Assembly (NCBI RefSeq): GCF_963422355.1
Contig: NC_085102.1
Location: 4,673,420-4,737,419 of the forward strand
Reading direction: 5' to 3'
Source: Corticium candelabrum
Lineage: Eukaryota; Porifera; Homoscleromorpha; Homosclerophorida; Plakinidae
Length of the DNA stretch: 64,000 nt
In this document: piece after piece, positions 19,724 through 30,335 of the stretch
Numbering within the stretch: the first letter of the stretch is position 1
Layout: every line of letters begins with the position of its first letter
Translations under genes and position numbers: made by a program
The notes under the pieces: generated by a model
What the model was told of the DNA's origin: nothing
Databases searched by the model: none
The model's input: only the letters and a program-made list of their open reading frames with translations

Positions 19724-20152
19724 TCAGACGACAATTCTGTCCCTCAGCATTTCCTGTTGCAAACTTCCGTATTCGCATGTCTCGACCAGTTCGTACAAAG
19801 CGGTGATATACTGCTCGATAGACTCTCCCTCTAACTGATTTCGTCGATTGAAGCGCGCTCTCTCGTAGATCACGTTGCGACGTATGCGGAAAAATTCTTC
19901 GAATTTAGCAATCACCTCATCGTACTTCTTTTTGTTGTCTTCCGTGATGTTGGTGGAAGTTAGGACTCCCTCTGCGTCCTCTCCCATGCAGTAGAGTAAC
20001 GTGGACACTTGACGTACTTCGTCCGCGTCTGCCAGGCCTGAGGCGATTCGAAACTGTGTGAATCTTCTCTTCCACCTCGGCCAGTCGTCTGGCTGCCGAA
20101 AGTTGAAAGGACCTGGTGGTTCGAGTCGTATGAGTCCCACTCCTGTCGCCAT
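19724..20152 (-). CDS. gag: gag part of the Mag-like element
   Basis: A frame of about 142 residues whose ATG overlaps the end of the 5' LTR and the primer-binding site. It contains a capsid-like helical stretch (FRIRRNVIYERARFNRR, EGESIEQYITALYELVE), as in gag of Ty3/Gypsy elements. Zinc knuckles lie in the following frame. Confidence 0.8.
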   Translation of the reverse strand: MATGVGLIRLEPPGPFNFRQPDDWPRWKRRFTQFRIASGLADADEVRQVSTLLYCMGEDAEGVLTSTNITEDNKKKYDEVIAKFEEFFRIRRNVIYERARFNRRNQLEGESIEQYITALYELVETCEYGSLQQEMLRDRIVV

Positions 20153-20265
20153 GTGGTGTTATACTGTTTGTATTTATTCTACTCAACACGCTAGAACTCA
20201 ACACACTACGAAGACACAATAGTTACGCATGCGTGTCAATACGCTATTAATAGAGTCACTCCACA
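20152..20265 (-). repeat. 5' LTR of the Mag-like element
   Basis: 114 bases, TG...CA ends in both orientations, one difference from the partner at 16144-16257. Confidence 0.95.
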
Positions 20266-20269
20266 ACAG

Positions 20270-20302
<33 letters not shown>

Positions 20303-20344
20303 TAGACAGACAAACAGATGGACATACATATTGTGGTAACTCTA

Positions 20345-21240
20345 GACGTGTGTTCCATTGTACATACTGCCCCATATGTGGAGTGAGCTGAAAGACGAGG
20401 TAGTTACTGTGTGCACGTATGTCTCTGTATGTCCTCGAGCCACCGCAAACGTCTTTCACATGTGCAAGACATGTACAGGGGAAGTTGACTGCTGTCTTTT
20501 TCTGAACAGCGTTTGCCACGATGACAGTTATGCCGTTGGAATCCTGGCTTGGATTTGAAGCATCGTCCACATTGACTACAATGGCAGCAACAGCATGTCC
20601 TATCAGGCTCTGGTATCCGACTTGAGGTACAATCAGTGGAGGCAAGTGATGATGACCGGATCGATAATAGAGTCGATGATGATGACATAGTCAAACAAGA
20701 AGAAGAAGACACATTTAAACATTTATGTATTGCCAGTCCACCCCTACTTCTCAGCCACCGATGACACTTGGCACATTGCACTGCGTCTGGTTGTTCACAC
20801 AGAGGCAGTTGGCATTCCACAATCCACTTGTGTCGTTTCATACCTGAATGACTCCAAAAGGAGCGACAACACACAGCACATGAAAAGGATCGTTCAGTAG
20901 AGGTACGTGTAACTTCACATCCTGACATGAAGCTCACCATTCTGGACATTGCTGTGCCAGGTGATACGAATTCTCTAGTTTTAACAACTTCAAGTCAGTC
21001 TGGATCCTGTCTTTCCATCTGAGGCGGAGCGGAGCCCCTGAGCTGGTCTAGAATGTGACAGCCACCCAAATAATAGTTTCTTTGGTAATCTGATTGCAGG
21101 TATTTGAGCAACATGTCCTAACCACTGAAGGCGTCGACGACGAAGGACGTCAGACATCAGACTTACATCGCCTCATCTTTGTTGAAAATCAGTATTGGTA
21201 GTATGTTGAAGCTCCTGGTCCCATCGAGTCACACATCTAA
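20345..21240 (-). mobile_element. LINE 3' end with zinc fingers (family A, copy 2)
   Basis: Homologous to 6099-6961. The longest open part (20949..20404) reads SFSCAVCCRSFWSHSGMKRH, CAKCHRWLRSRGGLAIHKC, CHCSQCGRCFKSKPGFQRHN and RRLRWLEDIQRHTC. The upstream LGHV/RIQTDLK region (21000-21240) is broken. Cut at the 5' side. It ends without the CA tail found in copies 1, 4 and 5. Confidence 0.78.
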
Positions 21241-21245
21241 AAAAT

Positions 21246-21545
21246 CCTAAACATCACTCAAAGGTCACGCCCCAGCTGTTAAGCTGGGCCCTTTAATTTG
21301 CGCTACTCAGGTAACTCTGGGCCTGCGCTACCAAACTCCTGGAGCGGGGCCAGGCACTCGCAGAAGCACCGACTTGTGAAGCCAACTGTGGTGTGAGCAC
21401 CCGAAGTCTCACCAGGACCCCAGTGGCTGATGTCACGTCGACATCACAGCCGATGGCCGCTTAGAACCCCAGTCAATGACCAGGTACTCATTTATACTCC
21501 TGAGTTGAGAGAAGCAAATGTGTGTTAGTTTCTTGCTTAAGGAAA
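21246..21545. repeat. SINE-like or LINE-tail repeat, copy 2
   Basis: Matches 6965-7258 without the TTAA element, and shows that element's empty site near 21531-21545. Followed by the long CA tract. Confidence 0.55.
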
Positions 21546-21554
21546 TTATGCAAG

Positions 21555-21948
<394 letters not shown>

Positions 21949-22146
21949 ATTTGTATGGTTTTCTTGTGACTTGTGGATCTGTGAGATTTGATTTGTTGCC
22001 AGTCACATGATATGTGGATTAGATGCCAATGGAATCTCATCTTGCAGGAGACACCAATAGCTAAGTCTGACTCTTGATCATGTGTAACAAAGCTGTTGGA
22101 ATGTTAATTCTTAGTGCATTGGGCTGAAATTTAAAGCAGCTGTATT

Positions 22147-22179
<33 letters not shown>

Positions 22180-22329
22180 CACACAGACATACAGATAGCC
22201 AGACAGACAGACAGATAACATCCTCAATCGACAAGACAGGCTGCACGTGTCAGGTCTCTGCTAGGCGGAGGGGCAGGAGCATGGTTTAATAGCATTCCAA
22301 CCTCATAAAAGTTTGCGCTTAACTCTAAA

Positions 22330-22957
22330 AGTGACTATTGTCTAGCAACAAGATTGCGGTTGGGGTGTGATGTACTTGCTTCTGTTGTTGAGAAATATGA
22401 GTATGGAAGAAATATTGATAGGGAAGGGTTTCACCTATTGACATGTAAGTCTGGTGGAGGGCCCATTTGGTCCCACAACTCCATTGTTAGTGTCTGGTGT
22501 GATTATCTGCAAGAGGTGAATACAACTTATCGAAGAGAGCCTAGAGATCTGTATGACGGCACGAATTCATGTCCTGACATCGTAGCATTTGATTCTAAAA
22601 ACGGCAGAGATCTTGAATTAGATATATCTGTTGCTCATCCGTGGAATGCTGACATACTACTTAGAGCAGCTGAAGAAGACAGAGAAGCAGCACGAATGAG
22701 AGAAATGGTAAAATTGCAGAAATATGGAAAGGAAGTAGACATATTTGGAAATGGCTCAAACTGGGTGACCTCTAGTGTTTGAACATTATGGGAGATGGGG
22801 TGAGCACCCCATCAAGTTTCTTTGTCACCTGTCTGAACTGTCTGTGGATGAATACGACTGCAAGAACAGCACGGAATTCAAGTCTCTCTGGCGTCAAGCT
22901 TTTTCTGTAGCTCTACAGCGATGTAATGCCCCTGGTGCTGTCAAGAAAACTGTGTAG
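22330..22957 (+). mobile_element. 3' fragment of a second RLE-type LINE (family R1, copy 1)
   Basis: Reads EGFHLLTCKSGGGPIWSHNS, then SCPDIVAFDSKNGRDLELDI and VAHPWNADILL, and after a frame change FEHYGRWGEHPIKFLC and LQRCNAPGAVKKT. This follows the C-terminal zinc motif and PD-(D/E)XK nuclease seen in full at 41.99-42.84 kb, but it is a different family. No polymerase part. Its sister is at 35.2 kb. Confidence 0.78.
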
Positions 22958-23145
22958 ACTTGCTAGAACTAGTAAATTAGATTTAGACTCTTATTACAAA
23001 CAATTGGTACAGTAGTTCATTAATTGCTTTGCTGTCGCTGGACAATATTTAGCCTGTACTAGCAGTTGCAATATGCAAATATATTTATTGACAGACATAC
23101 AGACAGAGAGCGGGCACAAGTTTGTCAAGAGATCAATCAACCCAC
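22958..23145. other. 3' flank of LINE fragment, no gene
   Basis: Shared with 35838-36050. Contains short CAGA runs; nothing coding. Confidence 0.5.
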
Positions 23146-23292
23146 AGAATGCCATCGAGCAGTTGTTGTAATTGTGGCAAGAAACTGGACATCCAAAGAT
23201 ACCATCTAATCACTTGTAAGACTGGGGGTGGTCCAGTGCACACTCACAACTCAATTGTGTCAGTCGTGCTGCTCCTGGGAATAAACCCCATA

Positions 23293-23296
<4 letters not shown>
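23146..23296 (+). mobile_element. short RLE-LINE fragment (family R2, copy 2)
   Basis: CNCGKKLDIQRYHLITCK, then GGGPVHTHNSIVS, after which it stops at a CA repeat. It keeps only the zinc-binding part. Confidence 0.75.

Positions 23297-23366
<70 letters not shown>
23297..23366. repeat. (CA)n microsatellite
   Basis: Pure CA run joining the truncated RLE fragment to LINE family A copy 3. Confidence 0.96.
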
Positions 23367-23369
<3 letters not shown>

Positions 23370-23715
23370 ACTACAGCTGCCAGTGTCTGGCCACGCTGCC
23401 CCCTAGATGGGGAGAGCTGAAAGACGAGGTAGTTACTGTCTGCACTTTTATCTCTGTATGTCCTTGAGCCACTGGAAACGTCTTCCACATGTGCAAGACA
23501 CGGGAAGTTGACTGCTGTCTTTTCTGAACAGCGTTTGCCACGATGACAGTTATGACGTTGGAATCCTGGCCTGGATTTGAAGCACCGTCTACATTGACTA
23601 CAATGGCAGCAATAGCATGTCCTATCAGGCTCCAGTATCCGACTTGAGGTACAATCAGTGGAAGCAAGTGATGATGACTGGATCGATGATAAAGTTGATG
23701 ATGTTGACATGTTGA
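23367..23715 (-). mobile_element. LINE 3' end (family A, copy 3), strongly truncated
   Basis: Only the last part remains (CHCSQCRRCFKSRPGFQRHN and the end of the open frame), adjoining the CA run. Confidence 0.75.
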
Positions 23716-23834
23716 TGTTGACATCACAGCTGATGGCCGCTTAGGACCCCTGTCAATGACCAGATACTCATTTATACTCCTTAGTTGAGAGAAGCAAATG
23801 TGTGTTAGTTTCTTGCTTAAGGAAATTATGCGAG

Positions 23835-23835
<1 letters not shown>

Positions 23836-23926
<91 letters not shown>
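23836..23926. repeat. (CA)n microsatellite
   Basis: Pure CA run after the partial SINE-like repeat (23715-23835). Confidence 0.96.
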
Positions 23927-23929
<3 letters not shown>

Positions 23930-24199
23930 ATTTGTATTCTTTTCTTGTGACTTGTGGATCTGTGAGATTTGATTTGTTGCCAGTCACATGATATGTGGAT
24001 TAGATGCCGATGAAATCTCATCTTGCAGGAGACGGCAATAACTAAGTCTGACTCTCGATCATGTGTGACGGACAGTTGTTGGAATGTTAATTCTTAGTGC
24101 ATTGGGCTGATATTTAAAGCAGCTGTATTGACAGACAGACAAACAGACAGACGGACAGACAGACACACAGACAGACGGACATACATATTTACAGACAGA

Positions 24200-24665
24200 C
24201 ATTGAGCAGTTGTAATTGTGACAAGGAACTGGACATCCAAGGATACCATCTAATCACTTGTAAGACTGGGGGTGGTCCAGTGCACACTCACAACTCAATT
24301 GTGTCAGCATGGTCTAACTGCCTTTTTCAACTCAACTTGCCACACAAACCAGAGCCACAATACCGGTATGTCAACAGTGACAAGAGGTCGGACATCCTCG
24401 TTTTTTACCCAGATTCAGGTGCAGACGTTGAATTAGATGTGTCGTTGGCTCATCCATGGTGTTTGGACTCGGTGAAGGCAGCCTCCAGAGAAGAAGGAGT
24501 AGCAGCAATGAAACGGGAGGAGAAGAAAGAGGCAAAGTATAATTCTGAGCTGCAGCCAGAAGGGTCCTGCCCATTGGTCATTCCTCTTGTTTTCCAACAT
24601 TTTGGCCATTGGGGTGAACAAGCTGGCAAAGAGTGCAAGAGATGATGAAGGAAAACGAAATTAAT
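24200..24665 (+). mobile_element. 3' fragment of RLE-type LINE (family R2, copy 3)
   Basis: Open over 147 codons: CNCDKELDIQGYHLITCKTG, DKRSDILVFYPDSGADVELD, VSLAHPWCLDSVKAASREEG, then the conserved end PLVIPLVFQHFGHWGEQAGK. The best-preserved member of this family here. It stops at a junction with a DIP2 exon remnant at about 24675. Confidence 0.8.
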
Positions 24666-24675
24666 ACTCGTATTA

Positions 24676-24950
24676 ATACTCGACAAACCGTATTGTGTCG
24701 ATGACCTTGGACTTTCATCAGACCATCCAAACGACCACAAATGAAAATAAGACCTCCCTAATATCATACACACAATTTGGTTAGTTGGATGTTCAAATCA
24801 TCTCAGACAAGTGATCTGTTTCAATGAATGTCAATAAGTAATTAATTAAAAATAAATTGTTACATTTAATTAGTTAAACAAAAAACATAAACAAACGAAA
24901 ACAAACAAAAAAATAATTAATTAATAATTTGATTGAGTGTGTGACAAGTG

Positions 24951-25015
<65 letters not shown>

Positions 25016-26452
25016 ACACGTTTCACATACTCCACCAATCCTTTCAAACCAACTCACCCCTCCAAGAAATCCAAGCAATCCCGTTTGAACATACAAACTC
25101 ATCGAATGCGGCTGGCCATTTGAAGCTAGCCATTGAACCTATTACCACAATCACAATCCATCCCAACGTCTCACAATCACCAGATCAGTACACATACCTT
25201 GAACACATTCGTTGACTTTCCAGCCAGACCCCAATAGCTTGTTCCCGTGTATTGTGAACTCACGCAGAGCTCCCCGACTTCGTCTGTTTGGCACAAATAG
25301 GGAGGACCTTCCAGCTTCACTATGGCAACTTTTGCTGCAAGTGACATGGAAGGAGTTAGTATGGCTAGATATAGAAGAGACTAGAGAAGGTATTGAACAT
25401 GCAATAAATGCAGATGGATTGTAACTGCACGACTTGACATGTAGACAGACAGATAAACAGAGACAGACAAACAGTCAGACAGACAAGCAAACGAACGGAC
25501 AGACAGACAGACAGACTGACGGACAGACAGACAAACAAGCAAACAAACCTAAAGACATCCAAATGAATAAAACATTATATTTTTTCGTTCTTGCAAGCAA
25601 CAAACCAATTACATCGATTACCTCCTGGAAGTACTGTGCCACAGTCTTGTAAAGTCAGAGACGACATCGAGTTCTCCTCTTCTACTCGAACGACTCCATA
25701 ACTGAGTCCTGTGATCGACATGATGCCACGACCAGTTGCTGTTGAGCCAGGCAGACCAGGTCTACAGAAACGTTCAATTAAAATGGAACACAAACGTAAG
25801 TATTCTTGTTCAGTAACATTGCATCACCTTACTCACCCTGTCTGTCTGTCTATTTGTTCCAACTGTGCATAGTAATGTAATCATGTTTCTATGTTTTTCG
25901 ACTCTGTTATTCAGTAATAAATCAATAATTCCGCATTTTGTCGTTTCATGACGTCACATTCTCGGGAGCCTAACACGCCCCCCTTGATTGACAATCCCTG
26001 GGTCCGCCACTGACGATTCCGAGTGAAAACTGTTGCCGCCGCCTAAAAACATCAAAACTGTGAACGACTCGTCACTATGACGACCGCCGTTTCGGCACGA
26101 AACGAAGTCGTAGAACGGTAGGACGACGCGCAGCACACGAATACGGCCGTCCGCGCGTCGATTCTCGACAAACGCCTCCGTCAGTGAATTCACTCATCGA
26201 CCAGCGCGCCATGGCTACGCACCTACCAACGCCCTCGTTGCGACAATGATGCGCACAAGCGTCGTACCAGATTGGTATGGCTCTAGTAGCTTTGCTTTCC
26301 TCTTTTCGTAGCCTTTCTGTGTGATATCGCCTGTAAAGAGGACACTGGATTGACTACTGTGTGAGGTATGTGTGTGACTTGCCTTCTTCGAGTTCAAGTT
26401 CGAGATCTGCGAGCTTCTGGTGGACTTCTGGGGGCAGGCTGGAGTAGTCCAT
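24676..26452 (-). pseudogene. DIP2: DIP2 N-terminal exons and first adenylation domain piece
   Basis: Minus-strand order: exon 26452..26383 (MDYSSLPPEVHQKLADLELE), then an exon from 26330 (GDITQKGYEKRKAKLLEPYQ), which together form the DMAP1-binding start of DIP2. Then exon 25761..25622 (GRGIMSITGLSYGVVRVEEE), exon 25334..25198 (LEGPPYLCQTDEVGELCV), exon 25138..25058 (YVQTGLLGFLGG), and a cut exon near 24760..24676 (IFICGRLDGLMKVQG). Human DIP2 has SYGVIRV, CKTDEIGELCV, RTGLLGFVG and GKMDGLMVVSGRRHN in the same order. The roughly 350 residues between the N-terminal exons and the first of these later exons are absent, and the last exon is cut by LINE DNA. The intron between the first two exons starts with GC, not GT. 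Confidence 0.85.
24955..25014. repeat. (TG)n microsatellite in a DIP2 intron
   Basis: Pure TG run; the same intron at 48.51 kb has a shorter one. Confidence 0.95.
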
Positions 26453-26466
26453 GATATGGGCAACTG

Positions 26467-27139
26467 GGATCAATGGTACAATACGCACCCCCAGCTAAAT
26501 GGGGTGCGTATTCTTCTAGCCTCTATGATACAAAGCGCACCATAGCTAGCTAGCAAGCTATTTACATACCAGCAAACAAAAGTGATATACAATATATCCT
26601 GTACACGCCTACTTTATGAAACATTACACCCTTATCCGGGATAAGAAGCAATTCTGCAGATTGTCGCGCCAAATTGCAGGTTGATCAGTAGTCCGTTCAG
26701 GTTTATGTAGTAGATCAGCAGTCCAACGAGTTTATGTGGAGGGAGAGGTATGGCAAAACAAGGCAGCAAGCTTTACAAAACAACGTTGCTGACTTAGCAG
26801 CGCGATACCCGATACCGCAGTAACCTCACTGACATTCCTAGCATTGTCTCACTTCTTGACTCAGTAGAGTTAGGTAGAGTTTATAGTTTAGTTGAACCGT
26901 TCCAGCATAGCCTAGCTACTTTGTAATTCTGTAAACTTTGCACAACAAGAAATATTCTCATACTCTAGACTCTGCGCGCTGACAAGAGTGTAATGTTTCA
27001 TAAAGTAGGCGTGTGCAGGATATATTGTATATCACTTTTGTTTTTGCTGGTATGTAAATAGTAGGGCGCTCGTTGTATCATAGAGGCTAGAAGAATACGC
27101 ACCCCATTTAGCTGGGGGTGTGTATTGTACCATTGATCC
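26467..27139. mobile_element. 673-bp MITE, hAT-like, just upstream of the DIP2 start codon
   Basis: The inverted ends GGATCAATGGTACAATACGC are nearly perfect for about 150 bases. The eight-base duplication GGCAACTG flanks it (26459-26466, 27140-27147). The sister DIP2 copy at 50287-50296 is the empty site (GGGCAACTGTTTGGCG). Eight bases suit hAT. It sits 6-14 bases 5' of the DIP2 ATG. No transposase. Confidence 0.88.
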
Positions 27140-27375
27140 GGCAACTGTTTGGCGTTGCCTGTTGGTCGTTAGTGCTTTCGGTGTTCACTCGAAATCGGGG
27201 AGAAAAATCATAGAAAGATACACCACAACTAGAGGTGGTACCCGTAGCTATCATCCCGTGTGCCTCGCGCGTCCGACAGTTAATCGCGCACTTTGAGATT
27301 GGTGATTATTCAATTGACTGCTTTTTTGCACTTCTGGATACATTTGGTGTGTAACTAAACTTGTGATAATTTGTA
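27140..27375. other. DIP2 upstream region
   Basis: Homologous to 50290-50480, upstream of the sister DIP2 start (GTTTGGCGTTGCCTGTTGG, TCGAAATCGGGGAGAAAAA). It probably held the DIP2 promoter. No gene. Confidence 0.5.
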
Positions 27376-28591
27376 CAGTGCGGGACAGCATAAATCCCCC
27401 CAATGCGCATGTCATTCGTAAACGCGCACAGTTTAAATTTGGTTTGGTCTACCTATTTCAAATTTGGTCCAGTGGTGTACAAGTTTATTTGCTACAACGA
27501 GCCAGCTTAATTTGATAAACGAAAGAGTTTCGTTCTCTCACGGCGAGAATAATGGAGACGCCTCCTCAAGTTCCCGTATTGTCCTACGAAAAATAGGAAT
27601 ATTGCCGTAGATGATTGAGAACTCGATGAAAGATTGTCACCATGATGTGCAACAAAACTGCAGAAATGGATTTTCGAGATTGTTTATTAATTCTGAGTTT
27701 AACCGCAAGAGGGGCCCCACTAAGGGTCTCACTTCGCGCCCTATCGTTTTTCATGCACGCGCTATTCGAATTCAGAAGTGTACCAAACGCTATTAGACAC
27801 ACAGGGTTAAATATCCACAGAAGCACATTTTGTAATTTTTCTCTAGATGCAGTGTGAATGACACTCAAAGATAGGCATGATAATAAAAATATACAATTGG
27901 TCACGTGATCTAGTTTACATAATACAAGACGCGACTGAAACATTATTCTAACATGTCTAAACACTTAAGTTCAATAGAAACGCTAGAAATTGTGTACTAT
28001 CTGCGACACAACATCTGCGGCCCTTTTGACGGTCTGCGATGTCTCCCTACGGTAAAACTCGAAAAGCAACAACGACAGCATCTCTAGATCTACGATTCCC
28101 AAAGCTCTTACCCATTCATCCAGACAACTCCAAACATCATCATCGCTAAAAGACTGCACCGAATCGCTGTCCCTGTCTAGTGTTTCAGCGTCTGCCTCTG
28201 CCGTACATGCTGGTTCCGAAGGGGCCCCCTCCTCTTCAGATGGTCTAAGCTTCAGCTTTTTTTCATTCATAGCTTCAACTCTTTCTAGTTGTTTCTTTCT
28301 CTTACTCCAACGCATGGCGTCCATGATGATGGCAGTGAGGGGACTAAGAGAATACGGTATCCATGGCAATAATGTGCCATCAACCAATCGCAATGCAGCC
28401 ACAGCTGTTAGACAGCCAATCAACACTCGCTAATCTAAATTCGTTATCTTGCAAACCACGTGGTCAAAACCGACGTCATTCTGTAGGGCTTCTCACGGCG
28501 ATCACGTGCATATGTAAGAACGTCTATAAATACGCAGGGCGAATTTTCTAACGTGCGCTACGTTTGGGGGGATTTATGCTGTCCCGCACTG
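27376..28591. mobile_element. Tc1/mariner-like element, 1.2 kb, degenerate
   Basis: Perfect 28-base inverted ends starting CAGTGCGGGACAGCATAAAT, flanked by TA on both sides. TA duplication and CAGT ends are typical of Tc1/mariner. Only a short N-terminal frame remains and no DDE core was found, so it cannot move by itself. Confidence 0.8.
27983..28324 (-). CDS. short frame in the mariner-like element, possible transposase N-terminus
   Basis: 113 residues from MDAMRWSKRKKQLERVEAM, acidic in the middle, ending DDDVWSCLDEWVRALGI, then LEMLSLLLFEFYRRETSQTV and a stop. Similar leucine-rich starts occur in Tc1-like transposases of basal animals; this is from memory and weak. It could also be unrelated cargo. 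Confidence 0.4.
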   Translation of the reverse strand: MDAMRWSKRKKQLERVEAMNEKKLKLRPSEEEGAPSEPACTAEADAETLDRDSDSVQSFSDDDVWSCLDEWVRALGIVDLEMLSLLLFEFYRRETSQTVKRAADVVSQIVHNF

Positions 28592-29063
28592 TACGGTCCG
28601 AGAAGTACGCACTGATATCAATGTATGCATTTCTACAAGCTTTCGTGCCAACAGCCTACATCCTCCTAATTAATTTTTTATTTACACTAGTAAATGTTTG
28701 CAGTTCTTTCTCGACCTTTTTTTAGCGTACACCACAATGTGTACGCACAGCTGTGTACAGTGAGAAAAGAATCCGGGAACGACGAAAGCAGAGTGCGAGT
28801 TCGTTCGTTTTGAAGAAAAGGGTTCAATACAGTAGATATCAGGTTATGGCCATTCTTGCATCGTTTACAGTCACTTTGGTGAAGATATCACGGAAAACGG
28901 AAGTGCCGGTTCTTCGCATCTTACGGTTGGATGTGGATGAGACGGAATCACTTTAGGACACGACATTGCGTCGTCTGTTTCACCGTATCTTTTGCTGTTT
29001 GTATCGACGTGCTCATATCTACTGTTGGTCAGATAGTAAGAGAACGACGACGAAGCGCATGCA
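28592..29063. promoter_or_regulatory. upstream region of collagen/D8C, unit 3, rearranged
   Basis: Bases 28625-28720 match the collagen promoter of units 1, 2 and 4. Then about 310 bases of unrelated sequence replace the usual 5' leader, with homology resuming at about 29035 (GTAAGAGAACGACGACGA). SAP30BP is absent here. Confidence 0.5.
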
Positions 29064-30335
29064 ATGAGCAGCAGCGAAGTGGACGAGAGTTGTAAAGTTT
29101 TGCAACGAAATTGTGGCCCAAGCGGCAGATGGACGATTGCGTTGTTTCTATCGTTAGTTGTGGGCAATTTTGTGTTTAGCGGTTTTCTGTTGTGGAAGCT
29201 CAGTGTTCAGGAGAAAAGATTTGAGAAAAGCGTAGAGAAGTTGCAGTTGGACTTGCAGGAACTTCAAGTAGAAAAAGAGGAAATGAAGCAGGTTTATGAG
29301 ACGTTGTCTGAGTATGGAGGAGAAAGAGGGAAGAGGTCGGAACAATCTCCCAGTCAGTCGTCACAAGTTACAATCAACATTGCACACGTATTTGGGTCAT
29401 TCATCAAACAGATGTGCAAACCAGAATCAGCAATTTGTATACCAGGTCAACCAGGAAGAGACGGATTGCCAGGTTTGCCAGGTAGAGATGGTTCAATTGG
29501 ATTGCCAGGATTGTCAGGAAAAGATGGTTCAACTGGATTGCCAGGTCCACCAGGTAGAGACGGTCGTACAGGATTACCAGGACCAGCTGGAAGAAACGGC
29601 GAAGCGGGAAGGAATGGTGAACCTGGCAGTAAGGGATTATCAGGTAAACAGGGTCCACGTGGAATTGCAGGTAGGAAAGGAGACATGGGAGTGAGTGGAG
29701 AGAAAGGAGAAAGAGGAGAGAGGGGAGTCGGTGGACCACAAGGAATTTTGGGTCCTCGAGGAGAAAAAGGAGAAGAAGGAGACAAAGGTGAACGAGGGTA
29801 TCCTGGTTTTAAAGGAGGGAAGGGTGGAAAGGGGGAGATTGGGTTACAAGGAGGAAAAGGAATGAAAGGAAACAAAGGGGATGAGCAGGATTTACATCAA
29901 TTGTCTATCAATTATCAATTGTTTAATCTACCCAGTCAATGTTTACCATGGAATCATCGTGTTTTAAATGAAACTTGGAGACAAACATCTGAGCATTATT
30001 CTAAGACAACACGGCATTGTGATTATGCAGGTCATTCATTCAATCAACATGGTTTCACACCAGGCTGGCATTCATTCAGTCCTACAATAGGTAGAGCTAT
30101 GCCAGAGAAGTGCACATCTGCTCGCTACTGTGGAACTAATGCATCAGGATGGTTAAAAGGATCTCACCCAAATGTAATTGGTCAAAAAATTTCAAGAACA
30201 GTTTGTTTTAGTTGGGGCAGCAATTGTTGTTTCAGGCAGACTAGTGTTGAAGTGATCAACTGTGGACAGTATGTCATATACAACTTACCTAACACTCCAG
30301 AATGCATTCTAGCTTACTGTGCTCGAGGACAGTGA
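29064..30335 (+). CDS. type II membrane collagen with D8C domain, unit 3
   Basis: 423 residues, same plan as the unit 1 gene. One long collagen cassette ([16 protein letters not shown]) and a linker DEQDLHQLSINYQLFN before D8C. The N-terminal 120 residues are almost identical to the other copies. D8C differs mainly beside the cysteines: RHCDYAGHSFN, SARYCGTNASG, SWGSNCCFRQ, PECILAYC. The start is MSSSEVDES. This copy has a different leader and no divergent SAP30BP partner, so its expression may differ. Confidence 0.86.
   Translation: MSSSEVDESCKVLQRNCGPSGRWTIALFLSLVVGNFVFSGFLLWKLSVQEKRFEKSVEKLQLDLQELQVEKEEMKQVYETLSEYGGERGKRSEQSPSQSSQVTINIAHVFGSFIKQMCKPESAICIPGQPGRDGLPGLPGRDGSIGLPGLSGKDGSTGLPGPPGRDGRTGLPGPAGRNGEAGRNGEPGSKGLSGKQGPRGIAGRKGDMGVSGEKGERGERGVGGPQGILGPRGEKGEEGDKGERGYPGFKGGKGGKGEIGLQGGKGMKGNKGDEQDLHQLSINYQLFNLPSQCLPWNHRVLNETWRQTSEHYSKTTRHCDYAGHSFNQHGFTPGWHSFSPTIGRAMPEKCTSARYCGTNASGWLKGSHPNVIGQKISRTVCFSWGSNCCFRQTSVEVINCGQYVIYNLPNTPECILAYCARGQ

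Larger units (their letters stand above)
16144..20265 (-). mobile_element. Ty3/Gypsy LTR retrotransposon, Mag-like, nearly whole
   Basis: Fossil-class element of 4,122 bases inserted in a CAGA microsatellite downstream of GOSR2 copy 2, with the five-base duplication ACAGA on both sides (16139-16143, 20266-20270). Its LTRs are only 114 bases and differ at one site, so the insertion is recent. Order on the minus strand: LTR, primer-binding site TGGCGACAGG directly after the LTR, gag, zinc knuckles, protease, reverse transcriptase, RNase H, integrase, purine tract AAGGGGAGA, LTR. Very short LTRs and this domain order suit the Mag lineage. It looks close to whole, with perhaps one break between gag and pol; family-typical frameshifting could also explain the change of frame there. 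Confidence 0.93.

Noticed and set aside
25930-26015. GTCCGCCACTG string near DIP2 as the end of a further transposon
   Set aside because: Only one end is visible (also at 49735), no partner end or duplication could be fixed.
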